Source: Patescibacteria group bacterium
GTDB lineage: Bacteria > Patescibacteriota > Gracilibacteria > UM-FILTER-43-11
Direction of reading: 5' to 3'
Assembly (NCBI GenBank): GCA_018813295.1
Contig: JAHJBZ010000075.1
Location: forward strand, 1 to 42,134
Length of the DNA stretch: 42,134 nucleotides
Shown: piece after piece, positions 7,140 to 16,465 of the stretch
Position numbering within the stretch: the first letter of the stretch is position 1
Layout of the letters: each line of letters begins with the position of its first letter
Program-made: the position numbers and the translations under genes
The notes under the pieces: model-generated
Databases searched by the model: none
The model's input: only the letters and a program-made list of their open reading frames with translations
Told to the model about the DNA's origin: nothing

Positions 7140-8827
7140 TAATAGGCTTCTTTTAAATAACAATCCTCACAATAAACCTTCTCCTGTCTATCAGGCGAGT
7201 AAGTAGTTTGAATTATTTTCTGACAGCTATCGCACTTCCCCCCATAAAGATGACGAGGGTTACGACGATGAAAGCGATCCAAATGACGCTGATCGGGAGA
7301 TCTGCGCGGGATAGGAAGATTCTGATCACGATAAAACTTTAATTCTTGAGAAATAATCCTAAAAGGTTTTCCCGTAACCTCACATACAATGGCCCAATCT
7401 AAAATATCATCCGGAATGTCTTTGATGTTATCCGGTAACCGATTTGCGGGAATTGTTTTATCAACTTTCGGCAGTGGTGGTTCATAATCATCCCACTTAA
7501 ATCCTTTTATAAGTGCTTCTTCTTTTTCAAGAGGATAATACATTTGCGCTGAAGTTTTGTTGTAACCAAAAAGTGAAATACTAGAGGAGAAAAAATTTCC
7601 CCACTCTCCTGTAGACTGCATATGTTCAATGATTTTAGAAACAAGTCCTTCATATTCCTCTTTTGAATATTGTTTATTTAAAATGCAATAAGTTTTTTGC
7701 TGCATATTTACACATCCAAAACAGTTTTTTGATCTTTCCATATACCAGCAATAAATCAAATCAGCAGAACTGACGTGACAGTTGTCACAAAAAAGTAAAT
7801 GATAGCTATTTTCACCGCTTATCGTACATTCATAAGACTGCTGAAGATTCAGACCATATTGATAAATATCATAAACATTCTTAGCACCTGTTACCACTTG
7901 ATATAAATATTTCCCATTTTCAACATCTTCACAATCAAAGCTCGAATGAACATCCTTACAATTATTCAGATAATTTCCTGAACAATTTTGTAAATTATGC
8001 CCCTGAAATTCCTTAAAAGGTACATTTTTTTCGATTTCCCGTCTCTCATCCTTATATTTTTGATACTGACTATAATCCCCTAGATCTATTTCAGACATAT
8101 GCTTTTCATATTCTTCTTTGGAAAGTTGTTCATTCTTATAACAATATTCTTTTTCACGCAATCCCACACAGAGAAAACAATTCTTGCAACCAATACAATC
8201 TCGAAGGAATGCACTTGAATGACAGTTTATACAATCCTGACATCCTTTTAAGCCATAGCTCTTATGAACGTAAATTGAATCGTAACAAAGTTCACATTGA
8301 AGGTTATAAAAACCATCCACACAAAAGATATTTTTCTTAAAACCATACCCGTAATAACAATCTTCACAAAAATCGGCATGCATAATCAAATAACAATTTT
8401 TGCATGAGCCAGCATAATGTATGTATTCTGAATTTTGAATAGTGCCTTGAGTATTAAGCGCTAAAGTCGGCACACTTTTTTTGAGCTCAAGGAGCTGCTC
8501 GAAAAAAGGACGAGAGAAATCAAAATCCCTGCCATAATCAATTGGATTCCATTTATCGCTATGCCAACATTCACGACAGTAAATTGGTTGATTGTTATGC
8601 GGAGGTTGCTCAGTTAATGTCCTTTTTTTACACATTCCACACTCACCAGAATACAAGTGTCTTTCGTTACAAAAAGAGAGCCGTCGTTGCTGCCTGCAAT
8701 CCGGACATAAAGTTGGTTCTGGAATTAAATACTTTTTACCGTTAAACTCCGGACTCACCATTTCATAAAACTTGCGGTCCTGATCTGTGACTTCAAACCC
8801 TACATTGCATTGTTTGCAGTTTTTCAT
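7139..8827 (-). CDS. CR3: cysteine-rich double-zinc-ribbon solenoid protein
   Basis: 562 residues starting M-K-N-C-K-Q-C. Both N-terminal zinc sites are complete: C-K-Q-C with C-P-D-C-R, and C-G-M-C with Y-C-R-E-C-W. The C-terminal first site is lost (C-E-V-T-G-K, S-P-D-Q-R-H) and the last retained (C-D-S-C, Y-C-E-D-C-Y). The two solenoid blocks end in C-V-G-L-R-E-K-E-Y and C-V-N-M-Q-Q-K-T-Y. It follows CR4 across the 83-bp structured spacer A and runs into CR2 through a TAATG overlap, so CR4-CR3-CR2 are probably one transcript. No ordinary Shine-Dalgarno sequence is seen; the start context AATTAGAAATT is shared with CR4 and CR6. Confidence 0.75.
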   Translation of the reverse strand: MKNCKQCNVGFEVTDQDRKFYEMVSPEFNGKKYLIPEPTLCPDCRQQRRLSFCNERHLYSGECGMCKKRTLTEQPPHNNQPIYCRECWHSDKWNPIDYGRDFDFSRPFFEQLLELKKSVPTLALNTQGTIQNSEYIHYAGSCKNCYLIMHADFCEDCYYGYGFKKNIFCVDGFYNLQCELCYDSIYVHKSYGLKGCQDCINCHSSAFLRDCIGCKNCFLCVGLREKEYCYKNEQLSKEEYEKHMSEIDLGDYSQYQKYKDERREIEKNVPFKEFQGHNLQNCSGNYLNNCKDVHSSFDCEDVENGKYLYQVVTGAKNVYDIYQYGLNLQQSYECTISGENSYHLLFCDNCHVSSADLIYCWYMERSKNCFGCVNMQQKTYCILNKQYSKEEYEGLVSKIIEHMQSTGEWGNFFSSSISLFGYNKTSAQMYYPLEKEEALIKGFKWDDYEPPLPKVDKTIPANRLPDNIKDIPDDILDWAIVCEVTGKPFRIISQELKFYRDQNLPIPRRSPDQRHLDRFHRRNPRHLYGGKCDSCQKIIQTTYSPDRQEKVYCEDCYLKEAY

Positions 8828-8910
8828 AATTTCTAATTGGTGTTCTAATTGGTGGCCTTATCGGTGTACACCCATCAGGTCACCAATTAGACCCCCGCCG
8901 AAGGCAGGAA
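8828..8910 (-). repeat. 83-bp structured spacer A (CR4-CR3)
   Basis: Homologous to the spacers at 10561-10643 and 16383-16465 and identical to them in length. It carries two direct copies of CTAATTGGTG and a complementary CACCAATTAG, with the palindrome GGTGTACACC in the loop and a small hairpin CCTGCC-TTC-GGCGGG (minus strand) next to the CR4 stop. The two left arms compete for one right arm, so alternative folds are possible. No T tract follows, so simple termination is unlikely. Confidence 0.75.
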
Positions 8911-10560
8911 TTAATAAACTTCCTTATGGTAACACGCTTCACAATAAATTTTCTCCGGTCTTTCAGGGGCATAAGTCGTTTTAATATTAGCACCACATTT
9001 ACCACACTTCCTATCAAACAATCTACGTGGTGTCCGTTTAGCCATCCTATCTAAATGACGTTGGTCGGGAGAGCGGTGCGGAACTGGTAAAAAATGATTA
9101 CGGTAAAAACGTAATTCCTGAGGAATAATTTTAAATGGCCGTCCATTCACCTCATCAACAATAGCCCAGTTCGTGACATCATCTGGTATTTCAGTAATAC
9201 TATCCGGTAAGCGATCTGCTGGAATACTTTTTGTGGCCTCTGGTGGTGGTGCCTTATAATCCTGCCACTTAAAATCAGATTTTTGAGCCTGCTCTTTCGT
9301 TAATGGAAAATATTCCTGAGCAACTGTTTCGTTGTAACCAAAAGGGCTGAGATTTGCTGGAAAAAATTGACCCCATTCCCCTGTCTTCTTCATATGCTCT
9401 ACGATTTTGGACTTTAGATCTTCGTACTCTTCCTTCGAATATTGTTTGTTTAAAATGCAGTACTCTTTATGGGTTAATCCATCGCAAGCAAACAAGTGTT
9501 TGGAGTGATTTGTTTGATCGCAGTAAAAAATATCATGACAATAATGACTGGCCATGCTAAAAGCCGAGTGCGTCATATTTAATGTGCTTATTAGTTCGAC
9601 AGATAATTCCGGTTTATATAAGGAATAATTTAAATCCACACAATCCTTTGCATCCAAAACGTCGTAGAGATACTTGGAATCTTCCGCATTAGTTACATTG
9701 AATCCAAATTGCACGTTTTTACAATCTTTTAAATTGTTACCAGTGCAATTTTCGCAGTTTACCTGATAACTATCCCTAAAAATTGCGTTTACCGGAAGGT
9801 GCTCCTTCCACTTTTCTATAGCAGACTGGAGAAGGGTGTATGATCCACTTAAAATTTCATTCCATTTTTTCTCAAACTCTTCTTTCGAATGAGGTTTGTT
9901 AAAAATGTAGTACTCTTTATTCCGTAAATTGTAAGAAAAGAGACAATTCTTGCAACCAATTAGGTCATAAACAAAAGCACTATCGGATGTATTGTTGCAA
10001 TACTGACCATATTTAACGTTGTGACACTCATAACAGTTAATGGATTCATAGCAAAGCCTGGAATTATAAACAAAAGTAGAATCAACAGTGTCTTTAGAAT
10101 ATTTGACGAATAAATTGTAATAACAATCCTCGTTCGCCTCTCCGGCAATATCCAAATAACAATTCCTGTCATCTCCACAGTAGTTACAGAACTCACTATT
10201 CTCACAATTAACTATATCCAAATTCATTCGAGGAACTTCTCTCTGTAATTCTTCAAACTGTTCAAAAAATGGACGAGAAAAATCAAAATCACGTCCGAAG
10301 TCCAAAGGATTCCAGTTATCGCTATACCATTCGGTAGAAAGATAAACTTTATAAGGTCTACCTGGAGCATATAAAGAAATCATAGACTTACCAGAGAGAT
10401 CCGACTTATCACGATAAAAAGATCTGTCATTTCGGTAGGCCATACGCCGCTTATTGCGACAGTCGGGACATAGCGTTGGTTCGGGCACAGCAAGTTGGCC
10501 GTAAATCTCTTTATCGGACTGCGTGATATCAAAGCCAGTGTTGCAGTTTTTACAATTCAT
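8911..10560 (-). CDS. CR4: cysteine-rich double-zinc-ribbon solenoid protein
   Basis: 549 residues beginning M-N-C-K-N-C, one residue shorter before the first cysteine than its relatives. N-terminal site 1 is intact with the short linker form (L-A-V-P-E-P-T-L-C-P-D-C-R). The second N-terminal site has lost all four cysteines (K-S-D-L-S-G-K, V-Y-L-S-T-E-W). The C-terminal first site is the most eroded of the set: even its first cysteine is gone (D-E-V-N-G-R-P-F-K-I, S-P-D-Q-R-H). The last site is intact (C-G-K-C, Y-C-E-A-C-Y). It is flanked by homologous 83-bp spacers on both sides, as expected of a unit duplicated together with its spacer. Confidence 0.75.
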   Translation of the reverse strand: MNCKNCNTGFDITQSDKEIYGQLAVPEPTLCPDCRNKRRMAYRNDRSFYRDKSDLSGKSMISLYAPGRPYKVYLSTEWYSDNWNPLDFGRDFDFSRPFFEQFEELQREVPRMNLDIVNCENSEFCNYCGDDRNCYLDIAGEANEDCYYNLFVKYSKDTVDSTFVYNSRLCYESINCYECHNVKYGQYCNNTSDSAFVYDLIGCKNCLFSYNLRNKEYYIFNKPHSKEEFEKKWNEILSGSYTLLQSAIEKWKEHLPVNAIFRDSYQVNCENCTGNNLKDCKNVQFGFNVTNAEDSKYLYDVLDAKDCVDLNYSLYKPELSVELISTLNMTHSAFSMASHYCHDIFYCDQTNHSKHLFACDGLTHKEYCILNKQYSKEEYEDLKSKIVEHMKKTGEWGQFFPANLSPFGYNETVAQEYFPLTKEQAQKSDFKWQDYKAPPPEATKSIPADRLPDSITEIPDDVTNWAIVDEVNGRPFKIIPQELRFYRNHFLPVPHRSPDQRHLDRMAKRTPRRLFDRKCGKCGANIKTTYAPERPEKIYCEACYHKEVY

Positions 10561-10643
10561 AATTTCTAATTGGTGGCCTAATTGGTGGTCTTATTGGTGT
10601 ACATCGATTAGGTCACCAATTAGGCCCCCGCCGAAGGCAGAAA
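10561..10643 (-). repeat. 83-bp structured spacer B (CR5-CR4)
   Basis: Same length and layout as spacers A and C. The best stem pairs GGCCTAATTGGTG (10575-10587) with CACCAATTAGGCC (10614-10626), 13 bp without mismatch; a preceding CTAATTGGTG can compete for the same right arm. The end next to the CR5 stop carries the GCCTTCGGC mini-hairpin seen in A. Confidence 0.75.
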
Positions 10644-12284
10644 TTAATATACAGCCTTAAAATAACACTCCTCACAAAATACTTTCTCCGGATGATCAGG
10701 GCCGTAAGTAGTTTTAATCGCAGTTTGGCATTCATCGCACTTACGATCATATAACTTGCGAGAATTTAAAAGGGCAACACGATTTTTATGACGTTCTTTT
10801 GGAGACAGATGTGGAATTGGTAATCCTTTTTTTCTATAAAACTGAAGCTCTTGTGGGACAATTTTAAACGGCTTACCGCTAAGATCAGATTCAAGTGCCC
10901 AATACAAAATATCATCCGGAACGTCCTTGATATCATCTGGCAAACGACGAGCTGGAATTGTTTTGGTGGTATCAGGTGGTGGCGTTTCATAATCAGACCA
11001 GTTCCAACCACGTTTTAAAACCTCATCACGAGTCAAAGGATAAAATTCTTGAGCTTTAGTTTCGTTGTAACCAAAGGGAGAAAGTTTAAATGGAAAAAAC
11101 TCACCATATTCACCCGTTTTATTCATATGTTCCTTAATTTTCGGTACTAACTGACGATATTCATCCTGAGAATACTGCTTATTCAAAATGCAGTATTTAT
11201 GGCTTTTTAGCCCCACACACCCAAATGAGAAACTACTATTTTGGCAATTGTCGCAGTATGCCATGTTATCGGAGTGATACGTAAGATTGCAGAACTTTCC
11301 AAAGCTCAAATCAACAATACCCTGTGTTTCATATAAAAATTCCCCCAAAGTTCGAGTTACATCATATCCATCTTTTACACTTTTGGACTCATAGATATAA
11401 CGCGCATCTTCCACGTCTTCAACATTAAAAGCAAACTTCGCATTTTTGGAATTTATAATATAACTACCAGTACAATTCTGAGTATTAAGCATCCAATTTG
11501 CATTCTTTGGTAATGAAGCTTTTAAATCTTCATACTTCTTTTTAAAGTCAGCGAAAAATTTAGGATCGGTTTTTAACTTTTTAATTGTACTCAAGCACTC
11601 TTCTTTGGAAGCGGGTTGATTTAAAATATGATTTTTACGATTACGGATAGAAACACAAGCAACTAAACGTTGAGAACCTCGACAGTCAAAGCAAAGAAAA
11701 GATTCTGCAACATTCGAACATAATTCGAGATAATTTGAATGGGAACAGTTGTGTGAAAACACGCACTCATAACACATCTCCATATGGGTACAAAAAAGAA
11801 GATCAATACAATCTCTTGATTGCATAACCCAATCACTATAGTGAACATCCTCACAGTCGACCAGTGAACTAGCCATAAAACAATTGCGATTCTTGGAACT
11901 ATGAACAGTAAAATCACTGTTTTCACTTTGCGTATTGAAGATGGCAATACGTGGAACCCCTGCTCGCATCTCGCCGTATTGCTCAAAAAACGGCCGACTA
12001 AAATCAAAGTCCACTCCATATTCCAATGGATCAAATTTATCGCTCCAAAAACAATCCGAACAAAGAACCGGAATAGTTTTATCGGGTGAATAAATGGAAA
12101 TTATATTTTTTTCGCAAATATGACAGATGTTTTTGTAATAATTCTGATCATTCCTAAAGGCCATACGCCTTTGGTTCCTGCAATCCGGACACAATGTAGG
12201 CGCAGGCACGTTCATTTTCTTATGAACCATCTCATCTGCCTTGGTAATACCAAACTGTGATTTGCATTGTCTGCAATCAGTCAC
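10644..12284 (-). CDS. CR5: cysteine-rich double-zinc-ribbon solenoid protein, probable GTG start
   Basis: 546 residues if translation begins at the GTG at 12284, giving (M)-T-D-C-R-Q-C like CR2's M-P-D-C-K-Q-C. The upstream ATG at 12311 lies in a palindrome and would add nine unconserved residues. Both N-terminal zinc sites are intact (C-R-Q-C with C-P-D-C-R; C-H-I-C with L-C-S-D-C-F). The C-terminal first site has no cysteine left (S-D-L-S-G-K-P-F-K-I, S-P-K-E-R-H); the last is intact (C-D-E-C, F-C-E-E-C-Y). First-block cysteine spacings from N-C-F-M onward are 9, 15, 6, 6, 3, 6, 9, 9, 3, 9. It follows the ATPase gene by 46 bp. Function unknown. Confidence 0.72.
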   Translation of the reverse strand: MTDCRQCKSQFGITKADEMVHKKMNVPAPTLCPDCRNQRRMAFRNDQNYYKNICHICEKNIISIYSPDKTIPVLCSDCFWSDKFDPLEYGVDFDFSRPFFEQYGEMRAGVPRIAIFNTQSENSDFTVHSSKNRNCFMASSLVDCEDVHYSDWVMQSRDCIDLLFCTHMEMCYECVFSHNCSHSNYLELCSNVAESFLCFDCRGSQRLVACVSIRNRKNHILNQPASKEECLSTIKKLKTDPKFFADFKKKYEDLKASLPKNANWMLNTQNCTGSYIINSKNAKFAFNVEDVEDARYIYESKSVKDGYDVTRTLGEFLYETQGIVDLSFGKFCNLTYHSDNMAYCDNCQNSSFSFGCVGLKSHKYCILNKQYSQDEYRQLVPKIKEHMNKTGEYGEFFPFKLSPFGYNETKAQEFYPLTRDEVLKRGWNWSDYETPPPDTTKTIPARRLPDDIKDVPDDILYWALESDLSGKPFKIVPQELQFYRKKGLPIPHLSPKERHKNRVALLNSRKLYDRKCDECQTAIKTTYGPDHPEKVFCEECYFKAVY

Positions 12285-12306
12285 TGAAAAATGATAAATG
12301 ATAAAT

Positions 12307-12339
12307 CTCATCTAATCCCGCTAAGCGGGATTAGATGAG
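12307..12339. repeat. 33-nt palindrome at the ATPase-CR5 junction
   Basis: 16-nt arms CTCATCTAATCCCGCT and its exact complement around a single A. It contains the last codons and stop of the ATPase gene (stop at 12331-12333) on the minus strand. As RNA it would be a strong hairpin overlapping the stop codon; no clear U run follows, so an mRNA-processing or stability element is as likely as a terminator. Confidence 0.8.
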
Positions 12340-14574
12340 CGGCTCCTCAAATTCCTGCTCCATATCCGGCGCGGTATTATCTTCGGTAAATTCACCTGCC
12401 TCATCCCACTTAGAGAGAAGCTTTTCGACATCAGCTTTAGGTGTGCAGTAATTCTTACGTGAATGCTTGATGATTTTATCAGTAAAATCATTAGTTACAG
12501 GTGGGCAATCTATTGTTCTTCCGGAAAACGCCTCACGGATTTCACCATTTACAGACATCTTGGTATAAAACTCACGAACACCTAAGTTTATAATATCTCG
12601 TTCTTGGAATATCGGCGTATATTCATTCGCAAGCACCTTTGCATCTTCCGCACCAACACGAAAACTCACAATTGTACCTATATTACCGAATACCGTTTTT
12701 TGTACGATATTCATCAATTGCCCCATATACTGATGAGCAAGAGTAAGACTCAGGCGATACTTGCGCGCTTCGGAAATAATTTCATCAAATGTTTCCGTCG
12801 CAAAGTTCTGGAACTCATCTATATATAGGTAGAAATCTTTTCTGTTCTCCTCTTTTACACTCGCGCGCTGCATGGCGGCCTGATACATTTTTGTAATAAC
12901 CATAGCACCAAGTATCTGGGAATTCTCTTCTCCAAGCAAACCTTTCGATACTTTCATAAGTAAAATCTTCTGCCCATCCATCATCTCGCGAATATTGAAT
13001 TTATTTTGAGGCTGGCCAATTATGTTTCTAATCATATTTGTAGAAACAAGTTGCCCCACCTTATTTAAAAGCGGAGTAATTGCCTCGGCATCGAACTTTT
13101 CACTCCATGCAGCAAATTCAGACACCCAGAAGTTTTTAACAACGGAATCCTGGATACGTGAAATAATTTTCTGACGATAGTTTTTATCCGTCAGCATCTT
13201 TAAAATAGAAAGAATTGTTGTATTCGGACTATCAAGCAAAGCCAGGGTTGTATAACGAAGCACATGTTCCAAACGATCAGACCAGTTATCACCAAAAAGC
13301 TTCTTAAAAATGTCAATAAATCCAATTGTAAGCTGCATTTTATACTCCTCTCCAACATTTTCCAGTGGATTAAACGCAATTGGATTTTCTACATCGGATG
13401 GATCAAAAAGAACTACATCCTTCACGCGTTCCTCAGGAATATATTGCATTATATTGTCAATAAGATCACCATGCGGATCGAGCACTCCAACTCCATGCCC
13501 AGCTTCCAAGTCTTCTTTTATTAAAAGCTCAAGGAACTTGGATTTACCAGAACCTGACTTACCAACTGTATATAAATGACGTCTGCGATCATCACGCCTT
13601 ACGCCAAATTCCACAAAATTATTGTGATAATTAGTAGTACCAAAAAACGATGTCTCAGGGGTTCCGCGTTTAGGCAAGTCTTGAGGTGGCTCGTGTTTTT
13701 TTGCTAAAACATGAACGATATGCGGAACGTGATCGGCGTTGGGATAATGATAAAGTGTGGCAATTTCCTTTGCACCCATTTTATAAGCTCCGGAAACTGA
13801 ACGTTTTTTATAAAGTTCCGCAAATTTAGGGGAAGTGGTTGTTTTTTCTGCCGTAAATTCCTGAATATCAGTTGAATTAAATTGGTAGAAACTATTTTTT
13901 ACAGCTTCTAACTTCCTGCTAGCAAGTTGAGGGTCTTCAGCAACATATGCGCATCTAATAACAACGTCAAAAGGTTCCTGTTTGTATTTTTCTTGAGCCA
14001 ATTTAGCACGTTTGGCTTTAATTGTATCTTCACCCTTACTCTTCGCCCTAAACCAATCACGTATATGAAAAATCTGACGGATTCTTGCAAAACGCATTGC
14101 CCAGCCACGTTTAAAATGATAACCAGCTGTTTCATTAACCGGATTTACAACAATTTGTACCCACACCTGCTCATCTGAAGAAATCTTTGAAATAACTGAA
14201 AAAAGGCCTGACTGAGAATCTTCAGTAAATGTATCATAATCCTTGAGGGCATAGATATCAAAAAACTTAAGTTTTAAAGTAGTACCGGCAATAGCATTTT
14301 TACCAGGCATAAACCCGGAAGTATAATCCTTAGTCGGCTTAATTTCAGCATCGGGAAAAGTTGAATAAATCAGACCCTCAAGTGTCTCCAATAAATCATC
14401 TGGAACTACAACGTAACAGTATGTGTACTGCTCATAACCAAAAAACTCCAATGAAATAGGTTTATCTTTAACCGTATTCTGAAAATTCACCAAAACCTGA
14501 CGGAACAAGTCTTCTTTTTTCGGATTTTCCGCCTCACCCTGAGGAACTATGACATGAAGATAATGGTATTGCAT
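12331..14574 (-). CDS. TraG/VirD4-like (type IV coupling protein-type) ATPase
   Basis: 747 residues from the ATG at 14574; a TTG 33 bp upstream is less likely. Residues about 1-300 form a two-part N-terminal region without transmembrane helices (start M-Q-Y-H-Y-L-H-V-I-V-P). The motor follows: Walker A G-K-S-G-S-G-K-S at about 338-345, then L-D-P-H-G-D-L and the Walker B segment F-Y-L-Y-I-D-E-F at about 581-588, then A-R-K-Y-R-L-S-L-T-L-A-H-Q-Y, the TraD/TraG-type conserved helix. An acidic tail ends the protein. Relatives pump DNA or protein in type IV secretion and in CPR are often found without a full system. It lies between CR5 and CR6 in the same orientation. Substrate unknown. Confidence 0.8.
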   Translation of the reverse strand: MQYHYLHVIVPQGEAENPKKEDLFRQVLVNFQNTVKDKPISLEFFGYEQYTYCYVVVPDDLLETLEGLIYSTFPDAEIKPTKDYTSGFMPGKNAIAGTTLKLKFFDIYALKDYDTFTEDSQSGLFSVISKISSDEQVWVQIVVNPVNETAGYHFKRGWAMRFARIRQIFHIRDWFRAKSKGEDTIKAKRAKLAQEKYKQEPFDVVIRCAYVAEDPQLASRKLEAVKNSFYQFNSTDIQEFTAEKTTTSPKFAELYKKRSVSGAYKMGAKEIATLYHYPNADHVPHIVHVLAKKHEPPQDLPKRGTPETSFFGTTNYHNNFVEFGVRRDDRRRHLYTVGKSGSGKSKFLELLIKEDLEAGHGVGVLDPHGDLIDNIMQYIPEERVKDVVLFDPSDVENPIAFNPLENVGEEYKMQLTIGFIDIFKKLFGDNWSDRLEHVLRYTTLALLDSPNTTILSILKMLTDKNYRQKIISRIQDSVVKNFWVSEFAAWSEKFDAEAITPLLNKVGQLVSTNMIRNIIGQPQNKFNIREMMDGQKILLMKVSKGLLGEENSQILGAMVITKMYQAAMQRASVKEENRKDFYLYIDEFQNFATETFDEIISEARKYRLSLTLAHQYMGQLMNIVQKTVFGNIGTIVSFRVGAEDAKVLANEYTPIFQERDIINLGVREFYTKMSVNGEIREAFSGRTIDCPPVTNDFTDKIIKHSRKNYCTPKADVEKLLSKWDEAGEFTEDNTAPDMEQEFEEPLI

Positions 14575-14648
14575 TTTTTTATAGTAACTTAGAGTTAATT
14601 TTACCAAGAAAACCGCTCATTTGGCTAGTTGATTTACAAAATGCAAGA

Positions 14649-14686
14649 GCTCCGAAGGCGCGCAATCGATTGCGCGCCTTCGGAGC
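14649..14686. terminator. Perfect 38-nt GC-rich palindrome after CR6
   Basis: 19-nt arms beginning GCTCCGAAGGCGCGC are exactly complementary with no loop. It lies 8 bp after the CR6 stop on the minus strand, in the 119-bp gap before the ATPase gene. The following bases (CTTGCATTTTG) are only moderately T-rich, so termination is likely but not certain. If it terminates, the ATPase needs its own promoter in 14575-14648. Confidence 0.6.
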
Positions 14687-14693
14687 GTGTTTA

Positions 14694-16382
14694 TTAATAC
14701 ACTTCTTTCAAATAACATTTTTCACAATAAACCTTCTCTGGGCAATCTGACGAGTAAGTCGTTTTAATCGGAGTACCACATTTACCACACTTCCGATCAT
14801 AAATCGTACGAGGATTTCGAAGTTCCATCCTGTAGCGATAACGCTCATCTGGATGTAAATGTGGAACTGGCAAATTATTTTCACGATAATACTTTAATTC
14901 TTGTGCGATAATTTTATATGGACGATCTGTAGCCTCGCATTTAATAGCCCAATTTAAAACATCGTCAGGGATGTCATCTGTTCGATCAGGTAGCCTGCTA
15001 GCTGGAATATTTTTTGTAGCTTTTGGCATCTCATCAACCTCATCTCTCCATTGCCATCCTTTTTTCAGAACCTCTTCCTTATTCAGGGGGTAAAAATCCT
15101 GAGCCATAGTCTCGTTATATGCAAAATGAGAAAAATCAGCAGGAAAAAAATCTCCCCACTCGCCATTCGCCTGCATATTTGCAATAATCTCAGCAACTTT
15201 TTTCTCATATTCTTCCGGTGAATACTGTTTATTCAAAATACAGTGCTTTTTGCGACGAACACCAGCACACCCAAATGAATTTAAAGTTGTATGACAAGAA
15301 AAAGAATAAAGAAGTTCATTGCTATTATCCCAACTAGAGATGCACATGAGTACACCATTGGCATTATTTCCAATTTCCAAGGAGTTATAACACTTTTCAT
15401 TGCCATAACCAAAGGCATACACATCCTGGCAATCTTTAGAATCGTTATACCATCCGCAAAATTTACAATCCTCTAAATTATTGCAATCAAAACAGTACGC
15501 GCAGTTTCTGGAATTAAAAATATGATCGCTAGCTACTACATTTTCATTATTCTGACCATCGTAATAAAGACGTGTGTGACCTTTAATAAATTCCTGGAAG
15601 TCAGATTTTAATTTTTTAACAACTTCATGCGAAGTAAAATCAATTTCTGACATTTTCTTTTCATATTCTTCTTTCGAAAGTTCCTCATTTCGAAATACAT
15701 ACTCTTTATTTCGAAGCCCATAAGAAAAGAAACAATTCCTCGCACCATGACAGTCATATAAAAACCTGGAATCACTGCAATCCTTTGCATTCTGGCACCA
15801 GGCCAAACTGTAACTTCGATCACAATCAACGCATTCATAAAGTTTTTCCGAATCCATTACATGAATACAATCCACACAATTCTTATTTCGCGGCATAAAA
15901 ATTCCATAATAACAATCTTCATTATGACCGGAGGAAGAAATTAAATAACAGTTACGATTACGTGTTGTACTAGTGGTATATTCACAATTTTCCGCATTAT
16001 TATTTTGATGGGCAGCAAGTTTTGGAACCTTAAGAAGAAGTTCTTTATACTGCTCAAAAAATGGACGACCAGGATCATATTCCTGGCCATACTCTAGGCC
16101 ATCCCATTTATCACTCCACCAGCAATCATAACAATAAACAGGATATAATTTGTCAGGAGAGTAGATAGAAATAGTAGATTTATTACACAAATCACAATCC
16201 CTCTTATAAAGCTTGCGTTCATTTTTCCAAAGTAATCGTAGTTGTTCACGACAAACGGGACACATAGTGGGCTCTGGGATGGAAAACTTCTTGCCATCAA
16301 AAACCGGACTTATTTTATCGTAAAAATCCAGATCTTTCGGGGCAACCTCAAACTGTGCTGAACATTGTTTACAGGTTTTCAT
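14694..16382 (-). CDS. CR6: cysteine-rich double-zinc-ribbon solenoid protein
   Basis: 562 residues, M-K-T-C-K-Q-C. Both N-terminal sites are intact (C-K-Q-C with C-P-V-C-R; C-D-L-C with Y-C-Y-D-C-W). The C-terminal first site is lost (C-E-A-T-D-R, H-P-D-E-R-Y) and the last intact (C-G-K-C, Y-C-E-K-C-Y). Where most copies read Y-G-R-D-F-D-F-S-R-P-F-F it has Y-G-Q-E-Y-D-P-G-R-P-F-F. The solenoid blocks end in Y-G-L-R-N-K-E-Y and C-A-G-V-R-R-K-K-H-C. It follows CR7 across spacer C and is followed by the strong palindrome at 14649, so it probably ends the CR7-CR6 transcript. Confidence 0.75.
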   Translation of the reverse strand: MKTCKQCSAQFEVAPKDLDFYDKISPVFDGKKFSIPEPTMCPVCREQLRLLWKNERKLYKRDCDLCNKSTISIYSPDKLYPVYCYDCWWSDKWDGLEYGQEYDPGRPFFEQYKELLLKVPKLAAHQNNNAENCEYTTSTTRNRNCYLISSSGHNEDCYYGIFMPRNKNCVDCIHVMDSEKLYECVDCDRSYSLAWCQNAKDCSDSRFLYDCHGARNCFFSYGLRNKEYVFRNEELSKEEYEKKMSEIDFTSHEVVKKLKSDFQEFIKGHTRLYYDGQNNENVVASDHIFNSRNCAYCFDCNNLEDCKFCGWYNDSKDCQDVYAFGYGNEKCYNSLEIGNNANGVLMCISSWDNSNELLYSFSCHTTLNSFGCAGVRRKKHCILNKQYSPEEYEKKVAEIIANMQANGEWGDFFPADFSHFAYNETMAQDFYPLNKEEVLKKGWQWRDEVDEMPKATKNIPASRLPDRTDDIPDDVLNWAIKCEATDRPYKIIAQELKYYRENNLPVPHLHPDERYRYRMELRNPRTIYDRKCGKCGTPIKTTYSSDCPEKVYCEKCYLKEVY

Positions 16383-16465
16383 AATTTCTAATTGGGGACC
16401 TAATTGGTGACCTTATTGGTGTGCACCAATTAGACCTCCAATTAGGCCACCGCCGTAGGCAGAAA
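16383..16465 (-). repeat. 83-bp structured spacer C (CR7-CR6)
   Basis: Third member of the 83-bp family. Here an inner stem ATTGGTG-TG-CACCAAT lies within an outer pairing of CCTAATTGG with CCAATTAGG, so the nesting differs from A and B though the building blocks are the same. The mini-hairpin beside the CR7 stop is kept with one change (GCCGTAGGC on the plus strand). Confidence 0.7.

Noticed and set aside
12285-12311. ATG start for CR5 at 12311
   Set aside because: That ATG is part of a 33-nt palindrome and adds nine unconserved residues; the GTG at 12284 aligns with other starts, although GTG use is unproven.
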